A DNA stretch of 49,877 nt, from assembly GCF_020320395.1 (NCBI RefSeq), contig NZ_JAEDAH010000088.1, forward strand, positions 143,527 to 193,403. Direction: 5' to 3'. A program made the position numbers and the translations under genes. The stretch comes from Thalassolituus marinus. Lineage in GTDB: Bacteria > Pseudomonadota > Gammaproteobacteria > Pseudomonadales > Oceanobacteraceae. The notes below the pieces were generated by a model. That model searched no databases, was not told the DNA's origin, and saw only the letters and a program-made list of their open reading frames with translations. Position 1 is the first letter of the stretch; each line of letters begins with the position of its first letter. Below are positions 1 through 8,785 of this stretch, piece after piece.

Positions 1-227
1 TCGCGAGGTCAGGAAATATCAAGGTTTCAAGGGTAAACGAGCCAGAACAGCGCGAAGCGGGCCGGTTTTTGCTCCTGCAAAACCTGCATTTCCGCCATCC
101 TTGGCGGTCAGGAGTTAAGCCCGTCCGGCGATAGGGGCGGTCCGACGTATCGGAAGGCCCCTCTATGAGGACAAGGGGCCCGGAATATCCCACAAAAGTT
201 CAAATGAAAATTTGTGGGACACTAGTG
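1..227. mobile_element. Right end of a MITE-like repeat element (partial copy, cut by window edge)
   Basis: Bases 2-227 align without gaps to 14473-14698, with about 14 substitutions counted by eye (roughly 94% identity). The right terminus at 213-227 is an imperfect version of the inverted repeat of the full copy. Just inside it is a stem-loop whose arms TCCCACAAA and TTTGTGGGA lie at about 188-218. Directly outside comes GGCTGATGC (228-236) and then CGGTTTTTTAT. The element therefore ends just before what looks like the 3' arm and U-tract of an intrinsic terminator. Its left half is outside the window, so the target duplication cannot be verified. No convincing coding sequence is seen. Confidence 0.85.
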
Positions 228-248
228 GGCTGATGCCGGTTTTTTATG

Positions 249-271
249 CCTGCTGAAATGATAGTCAGCAG
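249..271. other. Stem-loop downstream of the LRR gene
   Basis: The arms CCTGCTGA (249-256) and TCAGCAGG (264-271) form an 8-bp hairpin. On the minus strand no U-run follows, only an A-rich stretch, so it is not a canonical terminator for the LRR gene. It may still act as a 3'-end stabiliser. Confidence 0.4.
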
Positions 272-286
272 GGTGTGTACTTCTTA

Positions 287-934
287 TCAGATACGGAAGG
301 TTTGCAGTGTACCAGGCATGCTCAGTGGCAACGCCGCCGGATTATTTTCGGCTGTCAGGTGTTCAATAGCATTGAGCGAGGAGACTGGTTCAAGGCTGGC
401 AATACGATTATTGCTGACGTACAGACGAGTCAGTGAAGACAGCGCTTCAACGCCATTCAGCGAGGTCAGGGCGTTGTCATTAGCTACCAGAGTCTTCAGG
501 CTGGACAGAGGTGCCAGTATGCTCAGATCCTGAACGCCATTATGACTGATATCCAGATGAGCGAGCTTCATAACGGACGCCAGTGGGGTGGCATCCTCTA
601 CCTTGTTCAGTTTCAAATTCAGGACTCTGAGTTCCTGAAACTGTTCAATTCCGTCTATAGTTTGAATGTTATAGTCGGCGCACTCCAGCATCTGCAGCTG
701 TTCTGTGAACGCGATTCCAGTGTCCTGCAGACACTGACTGAAGTTAGCATCGCTGATAAGGGAATAGTCTACCGGCGTTTTCTTAGCCACAACGGTCTGT
801 TCTGCATTATCTGCAGAGTCTGATGAAGTATCGGAGGCTGACGCAGACGAGCTGCTGCCAGAACCGCTGCTACATGCGGCAAGAAAGGATGACATAGCCA
901 ACGCCAGGGCGCATTTATTCCAGGACGTGTTCAT
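287..934 (-). CDS. Leucine-rich-repeat lipoprotein
   Basis: This 215-residue protein begins with a lipoprotein signal peptide (hydrophobic stretch, then LAAC with the lipidated Cys at residue 21). A Ser/Ala/Asp-rich linker of about 25 residues follows. From about residue 85 to the end there are consecutive leucine-rich repeats of about 22 residues, of the form LxxLxLxxNxIxxLxxL. This is an LRR solenoid fold used for binding protein or glycan ligands; no enzymatic motif is visible. It is most likely anchored in the outer membrane, since no Asp follows the lipidated Cys. The gene is divergent from the LysR gene to its right, with about 157 bp between them, and converges on the repeat element to its left. 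Function is not predictable beyond ligand binding. Confidence 0.8.
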   Translation of the reverse strand: MNTSWNKCALALAMSSFLAACSSGSGSSSSASASDTSSDSADNAEQTVVAKKTPVDYSLISDANFSQCLQDTGIAFTEQLQMLECADYNIQTIDGIEQFQELRVLNLKLNKVEDATPLASVMKLAHLDISHNGVQDLSILAPLSSLKTLVANDNALTSLNGVEALSSLTRLYVSNNRIASLEPVSSLNAIEHLTAENNPAALPLSMPGTLQTFRI

Positions 935-1091
935 GGTGAAGCCTGATTTATTATTTTTGTAGTGTCACCATCGTACCACAAGCGGACTTCTGACTCTACA
1001 AAACAGTGCTTCCGAACATCCTCTCCAGGTGTTTGATTTGCCAAGGTTTTTTCGTTTCAGTCAGAAAAATTACAAATAAGGCGTGATAGTC

Positions 1092-2069
1092 ATGCTCGAT
1101 CTTAACGAACTCAGTGTCTTCATCCGCGTGGTGGATGAGGGAAGCTTTACCGGCGCGGGTAAAGTACTGGGAATGCCCAAGTCCCGCGTCAGTCGGATGG
1201 TGGCTGATCTCGAAGACAAACTGGGAGCGCGTCTTTTGCAGCGCACCACGCGCCAGCTCAGTCTGACTGAGGTTGGGGCAGCCTACTACAATCGCTGCCG
1301 GCATCTGGTCGTCGAGATCCTCGACACTCACGAAATGATTGCCGACCGGGAGGAAAACCCTCAGGGCATTCTGCGTATAGCGTCACCAATGAACTCAGGC
1401 ACGACCATTATGGGGCGTTACGCTTCGCGTTTTCAGGCGTTGTATCCTGATATTCGTGTTGAACTGGTCCACTATGACGAGAGTGTCAATCTGATTCAGG
1501 AAGGATTTGATGTCGGACTGTTTCAGGGTGAGATGCCTGATTCGACCTTAATCGGCCGGCAGATTCTGGATGCTGACTCTGTGCTGTGTGCATCGCCATC
1601 CTATCTGAAAAAAATCGGCTATCCCCAGCATCCGCGCGATATCATCGGTCTCTACTGTATCAAGCTGGGTACCGGTGCACAGGATCAGGTGCATGAGCTG
1701 GTCAGCGATAGTGGCGAAAGTTGTTCCATCAGTTTGCGCCCTAAGCTGATCACAAACCTTATGGATACTGCTCTGGGGGCAATTTTGCAGGGTGGTGGTA
1801 TTGGTAGCATTCCCTATCTGCTGGCGATTGAATACATCCTCACCGGGCAGTTGGTCCCCATCTTCCACAATTGGCAGCTGAAGCCAGTCCCCGTTACGCT
1901 GGCGTATCCGTCACGTCAGTATCTGCCACGTAAGGTAAGGGTATTTATCGACTTTATTGTTGAAGAGGTCGATAAACTCGAGACCATGCTGCACGAAAAT
2001 TGCAGCGCAGAAGAAATGATGGCGGCCTTTCGGGAATTACTTGAATTCCCGGACATGCCCGTAAGCTGA
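1092..2069 (+). CDS. LysR-family transcriptional regulator
   Basis: A 325-residue protein with the usual LysR layout. The N-terminal winged helix-turn-helix (about residues 1-60) contains FTGAGKVLGMPKSRVSRM and LGARLLQRTTRQLSLTEVG. A linker helix is followed by a LysR substrate-binding domain (about 90-300). ATG at 1092 is preferred over the in-frame GTG at 1083, because AAGGCG at about 1077-1082 lies about 9 bases from the ATG but directly abuts the GTG. LysR proteins commonly act on a divergent neighbour, which here would be the LRR lipoprotein gene, but that link is only inferred. The ligand is unknown. Confidence 0.9.
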   Translation: MLDLNELSVFIRVVDEGSFTGAGKVLGMPKSRVSRMVADLEDKLGARLLQRTTRQLSLTEVGAAYYNRCRHLVVEILDTHEMIADREENPQGILRIASPMNSGTTIMGRYASRFQALYPDIRVELVHYDESVNLIQEGFDVGLFQGEMPDSTLIGRQILDADSVLCASPSYLKKIGYPQHPRDIIGLYCIKLGTGAQDQVHELVSDSGESCSISLRPKLITNLMDTALGAILQGGGIGSIPYLLAIEYILTGQLVPIFHNWQLKPVPVTLAYPSRQYLPRKVRVFIDFIVEEVDKLETMLHENCSAEEMMAAFRELLEFPDMPVS

Positions 2070-2133
2070 GGTTCTGGCCGTGCGCTCACCTCCCTGCTAG
2101 TCTGAATCTGTTGGTCAGATCAGGGGAGATCGT

Positions 2134-4017
2134 ATGGCCCGGATACCCGGTTGTTATTGTGATCAGTTGCCTGAGCAAACGCTCAGCCAGCTGTCGGCGG
2201 TTATACAGGCCGGTAGCCTGTTGCCGACCGATGCGGAAACAGCCGATATCGTAATTCTGGGCAGGCACAGCGATTTCCGCGCGGATAGTGATGATGCCGC
2301 TACTCTGTATCTGATTGAAGCCGGCCATCCAGACACGGAGCTGGCAAACTTCCTCATTCCGGAAAACTTTCCTCCTGCTTTTCTTCGTAACGCCCTTACT
2401 CAGGTTATCCGCCACTGGCAGTTACAGCAGCAGGCCGACAGCCTGAACGCTGACAGTGAGTTTCAGCAACGGCAGTTCGAGCGACTTATGTCGATTGGCA
2501 TTGCCCTGTCCGCAGAGCAGGATCATCAGCGATTACTGGCGTTGATTGTGCGCGAGGCGCGCGAGTTTGCCAGTTGTGATGCGGCCTCCATTTTCCTCAT
2601 CGAGCCTGGTGATGATGGCAGAGAGCAGCTGGTGTTCAAACTGACACAGAATGATTCCGTGGCGTTTGATGTGAGCGAGCAACGCTTCCCGTTAGATCGT
2701 ACCTCGCTGGCAGGCTTCGCAGCGTTGTCCGGAGAGGTGCTGAACTTCAGTGATGTATACCGACTTCCTCAGGTCAGCCCTTATCGTTTTAACAAAGCCT
2801 TTGATCTCAGTACCGGTTATCGCACACGTTCAATGCTGGTGATTCCGATGAAGCGCCACGATGGCCGCGTTGTTGGTGTCATTCAGTTTATTAACCGTAA
2901 AAAAAACCGGCAGCAGAAGCTGACCACAGCTCAGCTGTGTAAGACCGAAACTCTGGCGTTTGATGAGCCTCTGGTCAGGTTGCTGGAAACCATGGCCAGT
3001 CAGGCGGCGGTCGCCATCGAAAATAATCAGTTGCTGGAGCAGATAAATAACCTGTTTGAAGGGTTCGTGCGGGCATCGGTTCATGCCATTGAACAACGTG
3101 ATCCAACCACCAGTGGCCATTCTTTCCGCGTTGCCGACCTGACCGTTGCACTGGCTGAAGCCGTTGATAGCAGCCGGCAGCATGAGCTTGCTTCTCTGCG
3201 TTTCAGTAGTGAACAGATGCGGGAACTGCGCTATGCGGCGCTGCTGCACGACTTTGGTAAAGTGGGCGTGCGTGAGCATGTGCTGGTGAAGGCAAGAAAA
3301 CTGACTCCCGAGTCCTGGTTACGATTTCAGTACCGTATAGAGCTTCAGCGTGAAAGAGTGATGAATCATTTTCTGCGCCAGCGTCTGGCGCTGCAACGTG
3401 AACACCGGCTGAGCAGTGAACGAGAAGAGCAACTGCACCAGCAGGAGGCTCAGGCCTTACAGCGCTTGCAGGCCATGAAAGAGGCCGTGACACTGGCGAA
3501 TGAACCCAGCGTACTGGGTGACGATACTTTCGAGTCACTGAAGGCTCTGTGTGAAGAGCGCTTCACTGATGCCGACGGTCAGGATGTACCACTGCTGGAT
3601 GACCACGATTTTCTCGCCCTCGCAGTGCGCAGGGGATCGCTAACCGACGGTGAGCGCCGGGAAATTGAAAGTCATGTCAGTCACACCATTCGCTTTCTCG
3701 AAACTATCCCCTGGACCACGCAGCTCAGTTCAGTGCCGTTAATTGCCGGAGCACACCATGAAAAACTGGATGGCAGTGGCTACCCGTATGGATTAAAAGC
3801 TGCCGATATTCCGCCGGGGGCAAAGATTATGGCTATCTGCGATATTTTTGATGCACTCACCGCAACGGACCGGCCTTATAAACCGGCTGTACCGCTGGAG
3901 AAAGCACTGGATATCATCGTTGCAGAAAGCCGAAATGGTAAACTGGATGCTGCCATGACCTCGGTGTTTACCTGTTTGCCGCTAACCGCAATCGTTCCTT
4001 CTATCCGCACACTGTGA
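2134..4017 (+). CDS. GAF and HD-GYP domain protein, putative cyclic-di-GMP phosphodiesterase
   Basis: A 627-residue cytoplasmic protein. Residues 1-100 resemble a degenerate receiver-like region. A GAF sensor domain occupies about 115-290, followed by a helical linker and an HD-GYP domain. The metal-binding HD is at about residue 372 (LLHDFGKVGV) and HHEKLDGSGYP at about 541-551. HD-GYP enzymes hydrolyse c-di-GMP, and the core metal and GYP residues are present. Unusually, about 178 residues separate HD from GYP, against roughly 60-65 in typical members; the extra part is a charged Gln/Glu/Arg-rich, probably coiled-coil insert. The start has a strong GGGGAG about 8 bases upstream. The last about 20 residues use unusual codons and may reflect a frameshift (see findings). 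The PHO-box promoter of the next gene starts just past the stop. Confidence 0.88.
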   Translation: MARIPGCYCDQLPEQTLSQLSAVIQAGSLLPTDAETADIVILGRHSDFRADSDDAATLYLIEAGHPDTELANFLIPENFPPAFLRNALTQVIRHWQLQQQADSLNADSEFQQRQFERLMSIGIALSAEQDHQRLLALIVREAREFASCDAASIFLIEPGDDGREQLVFKLTQNDSVAFDVSEQRFPLDRTSLAGFAALSGEVLNFSDVYRLPQVSPYRFNKAFDLSTGYRTRSMLVIPMKRHDGRVVGVIQFINRKKNRQQKLTTAQLCKTETLAFDEPLVRLLETMASQAAVAIENNQLLEQINNLFEGFVRASVHAIEQRDPTTSGHSFRVADLTVALAEAVDSSRQHELASLRFSSEQMRELRYAALLHDFGKVGVREHVLVKARKLTPESWLRFQYRIELQRERVMNHFLRQRLALQREHRLSSEREEQLHQQEAQALQRLQAMKEAVTLANEPSVLGDDTFESLKALCEERFTDADGQDVPLLDDHDFLALAVRRGSLTDGERREIESHVSHTIRFLETIPWTTQLSSVPLIAGAHHEKLDGSGYPYGLKAADIPPGAKIMAICDIFDALTATDRPYKPAVPLEKALDIIVAESRNGKLDAAMTSVFTCLPLTAIVPSIRTL

Positions 4018-4035
4018 CGATTTCTATTCGTCAGT

Positions 4036-4069
4036 CTGTCATCTAAGTGTCACATATTCGCAACATACT
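4036..4069 (+). promoter_or_regulatory. PHO box plus -10 upstream of the TonB-dependent receptor gene
   Basis: CTGTCAT-CTAA-GTGTCAC (4036-4053) is a near-perfect PhoB site, with two 7-bp repeats separated by 4 bp. Exactly 10 bp later lies CATACT (4064-4069), which fits a -10. In PhoB-activated promoters the PHO box replaces the -35 about 10-11 bp upstream of the -10, and this geometry is met. The predicted transcript start near 4076 leaves a leader of about 115 bases before the ATG at 4191. Confidence 0.75.
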
Positions 4070-4190
4070 GCACCGCGTTTAATCGTGGTGCGGTCGTTTT
4101 CCGATGCTGCAATATTGCGGCAAAAATACTGAATAACGCCCACCGGACATTTTCTGAAGTGAAGAAATCCTGCGTTCCATAGGGGGCAAA

Positions 4191-7169
4191 ATGAAACTGA
4201 ATCCAATACTGCTCGGTGCTGCTTCTGCACTGTTCACCGTGCAGGTAATGGCTGGCCAGGCTGTGTTTTATGTGACTGAAGAAGGTAGCGCTGTGCGCGA
4301 TCTGGCAGTGACTGTCGACGGCAAGAAAAAACTGGTCAGTTCTTCCGGCTTTGTCGTGTTTGATATCGAAAATGGCGACCATAAAGTCGAGCTTTCCCAA
4401 TATGGTGAATGGCTGGGTGAGTTCAATTTCGAAACTGAAAACAGCCAGCAAAATGCGGAAGTTCAGGTAGAAATGCTGGGTGGTGAAGCCATGCCAGACA
4501 TTAATGTTTATACCCCGGGACAAGAACAGGTAGTCGCACTGGGTCAGATCTCCGGCTATCTGCAGTCGGAAGAAACCGGTGGTCCGGTCAGTGGTGCTCG
4601 CGTAACGGTCGAAGGTACGGAGCTGGCTGTAATGACAGACAACGACGGTTTTTTCAGCTTTGAATTACCGCGCGGTGCTTACGATGTTGTCGTTAATCAC
4701 CCGAACTACGGTAAGCGCGATGTGTCTGGCATCCGCGTGATGGGTAACGTTAATACCGGCGTTAACCTGACTATGAGTATGTCCGGCGATGGCATGATCG
4801 AAGAAGTGGTAGCGGTCGGTTCCTATATTCCTTCAACCGCCACTGCACAGGAACGTGATTCCTCTGCGGTTCTGGATGCGATTGGTGCCGAGCAGATGGC
4901 TCGCTTCGGTGATTCCAGTGCAGCATCTGCGCTGACCCGTGTTGCCGGTGTATCGGTAGTTGGCGGTCAGTTCGCCGTTGTACGTGGTATGGCAGGTCGT
5001 TATATCTCAGCCACCCTGAATGGTAGCCCGATGCCAAGTACCGACCCTATGCGTCGCGATGTTCCACTCGATCTGTTCCCGGCTTCTGTACTCGGTGGTA
5101 TCGATATTCAGAAGACCTTCACTGCCGATATGCCGGGAGATTCAACCGGTGGTGCCATTCGTATGAGCACCAAAGGTATGCCGGATGAAGACGGCTCAAA
5201 AGCGACCGTTACTCTGGGTCTTAATACCCGCACGACCTTCAGCGATGTGAATGGCTATGAAGGTGGTGAATATGACTTTATGGGCTTTGATGATGGCACC
5301 CGTGAGCTGCCATCCTATGCAGACTCTCTGACCAACGGTGGTCGTGATTCAATCAACTACTGCTCTAACGCGGCTCTGTGCCTGACACCGGATCAGGGTG
5401 TTGAACTGAGTAAGTCGTTTGAAAATATTTACAACGTAGACCAGGTTCAGGCGCGTCCTGAAAAAGGTTTCTCGCTGTCGACCGGTAAACTGCTGGATTC
5501 TGGCGTTGGTCTGTACGGTGCATTCTCATACAAAGATAAATGGTCTGCCCGTCACGATGCCCAGGTTGACGATGGTGGTGTTTACGGTACGTATGAACGT
5601 ACAAAACGCAATATCGACGTTGCTGGTTACTTCGTTGCTGGCATGGAAGATGAAAACAGCAGCTACAGCAGCAAGACGATTCTGCTGCGTAAGACGGACG
5701 ACACCATTTCCACCAAGTCGGTATACGACGACTCCAAGGATCAGCAGGTTGATTCCGTACTGCTGCAATGGGTAGAGCGTCAGTATCTGGGTGAACAGAT
5801 CTCGGGTGAACATATCTTTAATTCAGGTGATACCGAACACACCATCAATTGGCGTGCTGGTATTGCACAGACCACGCGTTACGAACCGGATCGTCGTAGC
5901 TATCAGTTCATTAACGAAAACATTCTGACCGGTTCTCTGGAACGTCGTTACTCTGAACTGACAGAAACAGCAATGGATCTTGGTCTGGATTATAAAATGG
6001 AAATGCTCGCCGGTGACGATCTTTATATCCGTATGAAGACCGGCTTTATGGTCAGCAATAAAGACCGTGAAGTCACTATGGGGCGTTTCGGTGTTCAGCG
6101 ACTGAACAGTGATGCTTCTCAGGTGGGTACGCTGGAAGAAATTCTCAGTGATACCGCATTTGAAAACTATGACTACGCGATTAATACACTGACCACAGAA
6201 ACCGACAATTACGACGCTACCGATGAGATGCTGGCTGGTTATCTGGCGGGTGAAGTGGATGTTGCCAGTGTGACCATGATTGCTGGTGCGCGCATGGAAA
6301 GCTCGACGCAGACACTGGAATATCCGGATGCCTCGGCGTCTGATAATGAATTAACTTCCGATAAAGTGCTGCCAATGGCCGGTATGATCTGGCGCGCCAA
6401 TGACGAACTGCAATTCCGTGCCAGCTTCAGCCAGACAATTTCGCGTCCGGGTCTGACTGAACGTTCTGCTTCTGTGCAGTACGATCCTGAAACAGACGAT
6501 CCACTGCAGGGTAATCCGGATCTGGAAATTTCCGATATTACTAACCTGGATCTGCGTGCTGAATATTACTTCTCTGATGAAGAAAACATCACACTGGCAC
6601 TGTTCAACAAAACCGTTGATTCACCGATCGAACGCACCGTAGCGAATGCCGATGGTTCTGCAGCAACTGGTTTTACCTTCCGCAATGAAGACACTGCGGA
6701 TCTGAGTGGTGTCGAAATTGATTTCCGTAAAAATACCCTCGATACCGACAGTCTGACCGGCTTTATTTCCGGCAACCTGACGTATATCGATGCGGAAGTA
6801 ACCCTGAGCCCGGAAACCGCCAAACTGGAAGGCCGTGACAGCCGTCAGCTGCAGGGACAGTCAAAATATCTGGCTAACCTGCAGTTCGGTTTTGATCATC
6901 TGACCAGTGGCCAGTCACTGACGCTGCTGGTGAATTACTTCGACGATCGTATTTATGCCGCTAACCGTGGTGATCTGGAATACGAAGTAGAGCGTGGTCG
7001 CACCACTCTGGATCTGGTGTATCGCTATGACGTAAGCGATGTCATGACAGTAAAAGCGAAAGCTAAAAATATTACCGATGCAAAAGTCGCGTATGCACGT
7101 GCTGATCAGGAAATTGAAAGCTATTACAACGGTGCTGATATCACTGCATCGCTGGAATATTTGTTCTGA
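4191..7169 (+). CDS. TonB-dependent outer-membrane receptor with carboxypeptidase-regulatory-like N-terminus
   Basis: A 992-residue outer-membrane transporter. It has a signal peptide ending near residue 21 (QVMAGQ) and an N-terminal beta-sandwich extension (about 22-110). A CarboxypepD_reg-like domain (about 115-195, with the NDGFFSFELPRGAYDVVV core) follows. A TonB-box-like segment EEVVAVGS is at about 204, then the plug domain (about 225-325) and a beta-barrel ending in LEYLF, a typical C-terminal BAM signal. Translation starts behind GGGGG. A PHO box and correctly spaced -10 precede it, so the substrate is inferred to be a phosphorus compound. The lipoprotein gene follows with no terminator between, so the two form an operon. 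The TonB motor genes lie immediately beyond. Specificity cannot be read from sequence. Confidence 0.93.
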   Translation: MKLNPILLGAASALFTVQVMAGQAVFYVTEEGSAVRDLAVTVDGKKKLVSSSGFVVFDIENGDHKVELSQYGEWLGEFNFETENSQQNAEVQVEMLGGEAMPDINVYTPGQEQVVALGQISGYLQSEETGGPVSGARVTVEGTELAVMTDNDGFFSFELPRGAYDVVVNHPNYGKRDVSGIRVMGNVNTGVNLTMSMSGDGMIEEVVAVGSYIPSTATAQERDSSAVLDAIGAEQMARFGDSSAASALTRVAGVSVVGGQFAVVRGMAGRYISATLNGSPMPSTDPMRRDVPLDLFPASVLGGIDIQKTFTADMPGDSTGGAIRMSTKGMPDEDGSKATVTLGLNTRTTFSDVNGYEGGEYDFMGFDDGTRELPSYADSLTNGGRDSINYCSNAALCLTPDQGVELSKSFENIYNVDQVQARPEKGFSLSTGKLLDSGVGLYGAFSYKDKWSARHDAQVDDGGVYGTYERTKRNIDVAGYFVAGMEDENSSYSSKTILLRKTDDTISTKSVYDDSKDQQVDSVLLQWVERQYLGEQISGEHIFNSGDTEHTINWRAGIAQTTRYEPDRRSYQFINENILTGSLERRYSELTETAMDLGLDYKMEMLAGDDLYIRMKTGFMVSNKDREVTMGRFGVQRLNSDASQVGTLEEILSDTAFENYDYAINTLTTETDNYDATDEMLAGYLAGEVDVASVTMIAGARMESSTQTLEYPDASASDNELTSDKVLPMAGMIWRANDELQFRASFSQTISRPGLTERSASVQYDPETDDPLQGNPDLEISDITNLDLRAEYYFSDEENITLALFNKTVDSPIERTVANADGSAATGFTFRNEDTADLSGVEIDFRKNTLDTDSLTGFISGNLTYIDAEVTLSPETAKLEGRDSRQLQGQSKYLANLQFGFDHLTSGQSLTLLVNYFDDRIYAANRGDLEYEVERGRTTLDLVYRYDVSDVMTVKAKAKNITDAKVAYARADQEIESYYNGADITASLEYLF

Positions 7170-7199
7170 TTAAACGATTTGTAATTTTAGTGTAATAAA

Positions 7200-7219
7200 G
7201 CCGGCTGAGAATAGCCGGC
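7200..7219 (+). other. Intercistronic hairpin between receptor and lipoprotein genes
   Basis: GCCGGCT (7200-7206) and AGCCGGC (7213-7219) form a perfect 7-bp stem with a 6-base loop, but no T-run follows. It is more likely an RNA-processing or stability element, allowing different levels of the two proteins, than a terminator. Confidence 0.5.
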
Positions 7220-7252
7220 GAGAATTAAAAACATCTACCGAGGATTTATTCG

Positions 7253-8710
7253 ATGGAACTCAAAAAACACTACCTGGCACTCGCCGTACTGTCTGCAACT
7301 CTGGTTGGTTGTGGCGGCGACAGCAGCTCAAGCAGCAACGATTCAGCGGACTCGTTCGTAAGCTGTGAAAACGACGTTTGTACTCTGAGCGGTACTATCG
7401 ACGAAGATTACACTCTGACTGCTGACAAAACCTGGGTACTGAGTGGCTTTGTTAAAGTAGGTCTGGGTAACGGTGGCGTGAGCAGCGCTGCAGACGTACA
7501 GGCACTGAAAGACAACGGTGTAACTCTGACTGTTGAAGAAGGCACTCACGTACGTGCTCTGAACGACGGTGTTCTGCTGGTAACTCGTGGTTCTAAACTG
7601 GAAGCCGTTGGTACTCCTGCGGCACCAATCACATTCTCTTCTTACCAGGATGATAACCTGGACGGCGAAGGCGAATGGGGTGGTGTGATCATCCAGGGCT
7701 TCGCTCCACAGTATGGTGTTGGTGGTACTGGTGCATGTTTCGTAGGTAACACTGACGAAGTATGTAACGTTCAGGGTGAAGGCGGCACTGGCGTAGGTTT
7801 CTACGGCGGTAACGAGCCAGCGGATAACTCCGGTACTCTGAAATACGTTCGTATCGCCGAAGGCGGTAAAGTGGCTGGTCCTAACAACGAAATCAACGGT
7901 CTGACTCTGCAGGGTGTTGGTCATGGTACTACCATCGATTACGTACAGGTTCACGCTAACCTGGATGATGGTATCGAGTGGTTCGGTGGTACTGTTAACG
8001 TAACCCACGCTGTACTGACCAGCAACGACGACGACGATATCGATTTCGATACTGGTTACAAAGGTAACATCCAATTCGCTATCGTGCGTAAGAACCCTAC
8101 CAAAACTGCTCCATCCGGTTCTAACGATCCACGTGGTATTGAAGCGAACTCTTCTGACGCTGAGTTCGTTCGGGAAACTGAAGGTGCACTGGCCAACATC
8201 ACCATCGTTGGTTCTGAAGTGAACAAAGCAGAAAACAGCAAAGGCGATGGCCTGCAGCCAGGCATGCGTCTGCGTGGTGCTCTGACTGCACGTCTCTATA
8301 ACTCTCTGGTTCTGAACTTCGACGACTGTGTTCGTATCGACGATGCTGACACTGATGAAAACGAAGCTACTACCGGTACTGGTATGCCAACTGGTATCGA
8401 TGCAGTATCTGACGTGACTCTGACCAACGTTATCGGTTCTTGCGATGACAAGTTCTACGCTAAGCGTGACGCTGATCACGAGAACGGTACTGTAGGTGCA
8501 GCGACTATCGACCTGGACGAAGCCGCAGCTCTGACTTCCAGCACTGTTAGCGTGACTACCTGGGAACCAGTAGATAACGGTTCTGGCTTTGCGTTCCAGC
8601 CTACTAACTATGTCGGTGCTGTTGCTCCGGGTACTGCTGAAGCAGATGCATGGTGGTACGGTTGGGTGATCGAAGGTTCTATGGACGGAATCGAGACCCA
8701 GGGCGAGTAA
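7253..8710 (+). CDS. Beta-helix-type lipoprotein paired with the TonB-dependent receptor
   Basis: A 485-residue lipoprotein with lipobox LVGC (lipidated Cys at residue 20) and a Ser/Asn/Asp-rich linker. After it come many Gly/Asn/Asp-rich strands of right-handed parallel beta-helix character (for example GVLLVTRGSKLEAVG and GEWGGVIIQGFAP). Cys residues in the chain may form disulphides. No Asp follows the lipidated Cys, so outer-membrane placement is expected. Codon choice is extreme throughout (GGT, GTT/GTA, ACT, CTG, AAC, GAC), as in very highly expressed proteins. It follows the receptor by 83 bp and shares its PHO-box promoter; SD GAGGA is at about 7239-7243. By analogy with receptor-lipoprotein pairs such as SusC/SusD it could present substrate to the receptor. 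That role is inference, as the family has no function I can name. Confidence 0.8.
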   Translation: MELKKHYLALAVLSATLVGCGGDSSSSSNDSADSFVSCENDVCTLSGTIDEDYTLTADKTWVLSGFVKVGLGNGGVSSAADVQALKDNGVTLTVEEGTHVRALNDGVLLVTRGSKLEAVGTPAAPITFSSYQDDNLDGEGEWGGVIIQGFAPQYGVGGTGACFVGNTDEVCNVQGEGGTGVGFYGGNEPADNSGTLKYVRIAEGGKVAGPNNEINGLTLQGVGHGTTIDYVQVHANLDDGIEWFGGTVNVTHAVLTSNDDDDIDFDTGYKGNIQFAIVRKNPTKTAPSGSNDPRGIEANSSDAEFVRETEGALANITIVGSEVNKAENSKGDGLQPGMRLRGALTARLYNSLVLNFDDCVRIDDADTDENEATTGTGMPTGIDAVSDVTLTNVIGSCDDKFYAKRDADHENGTVGAATIDLDEAAALTSSTVSVTTWEPVDNGSGFAFQPTNYVGAVAPGTAEADAWWYGWVIEGSMDGIETQGE

Positions 8711-8728
8711 GTAATTACCTGCCTGATG

Positions 8729-8759
8729 AAAACGGCACCTTCGGGTGCCGTTTTTTTTT
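8729..8759 (+). terminator. Intrinsic terminator of the receptor-lipoprotein operon
   Basis: AAAACGGCACC and GGTGCCGTTTT pair around a TTCG tetraloop, followed by a long T-run. It is a textbook intrinsic terminator 19 bases after the lipoprotein stop codon. Confidence 0.95.
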
Positions 8760-8785
8760 GCCTGAAATTCTTCCGCGTTTTATCG

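Noticed and set aside
7343-8479. A 378-codon open frame on the minus strand opposite the beta-helix lipoprotein gene
   Set aside because: Its composition (Thr/Val/Phe-rich, no domain pattern) mirrors the strict codon bias of the plus-strand gene, which removes stops from the antisense frame. No SD and no family-like motif.
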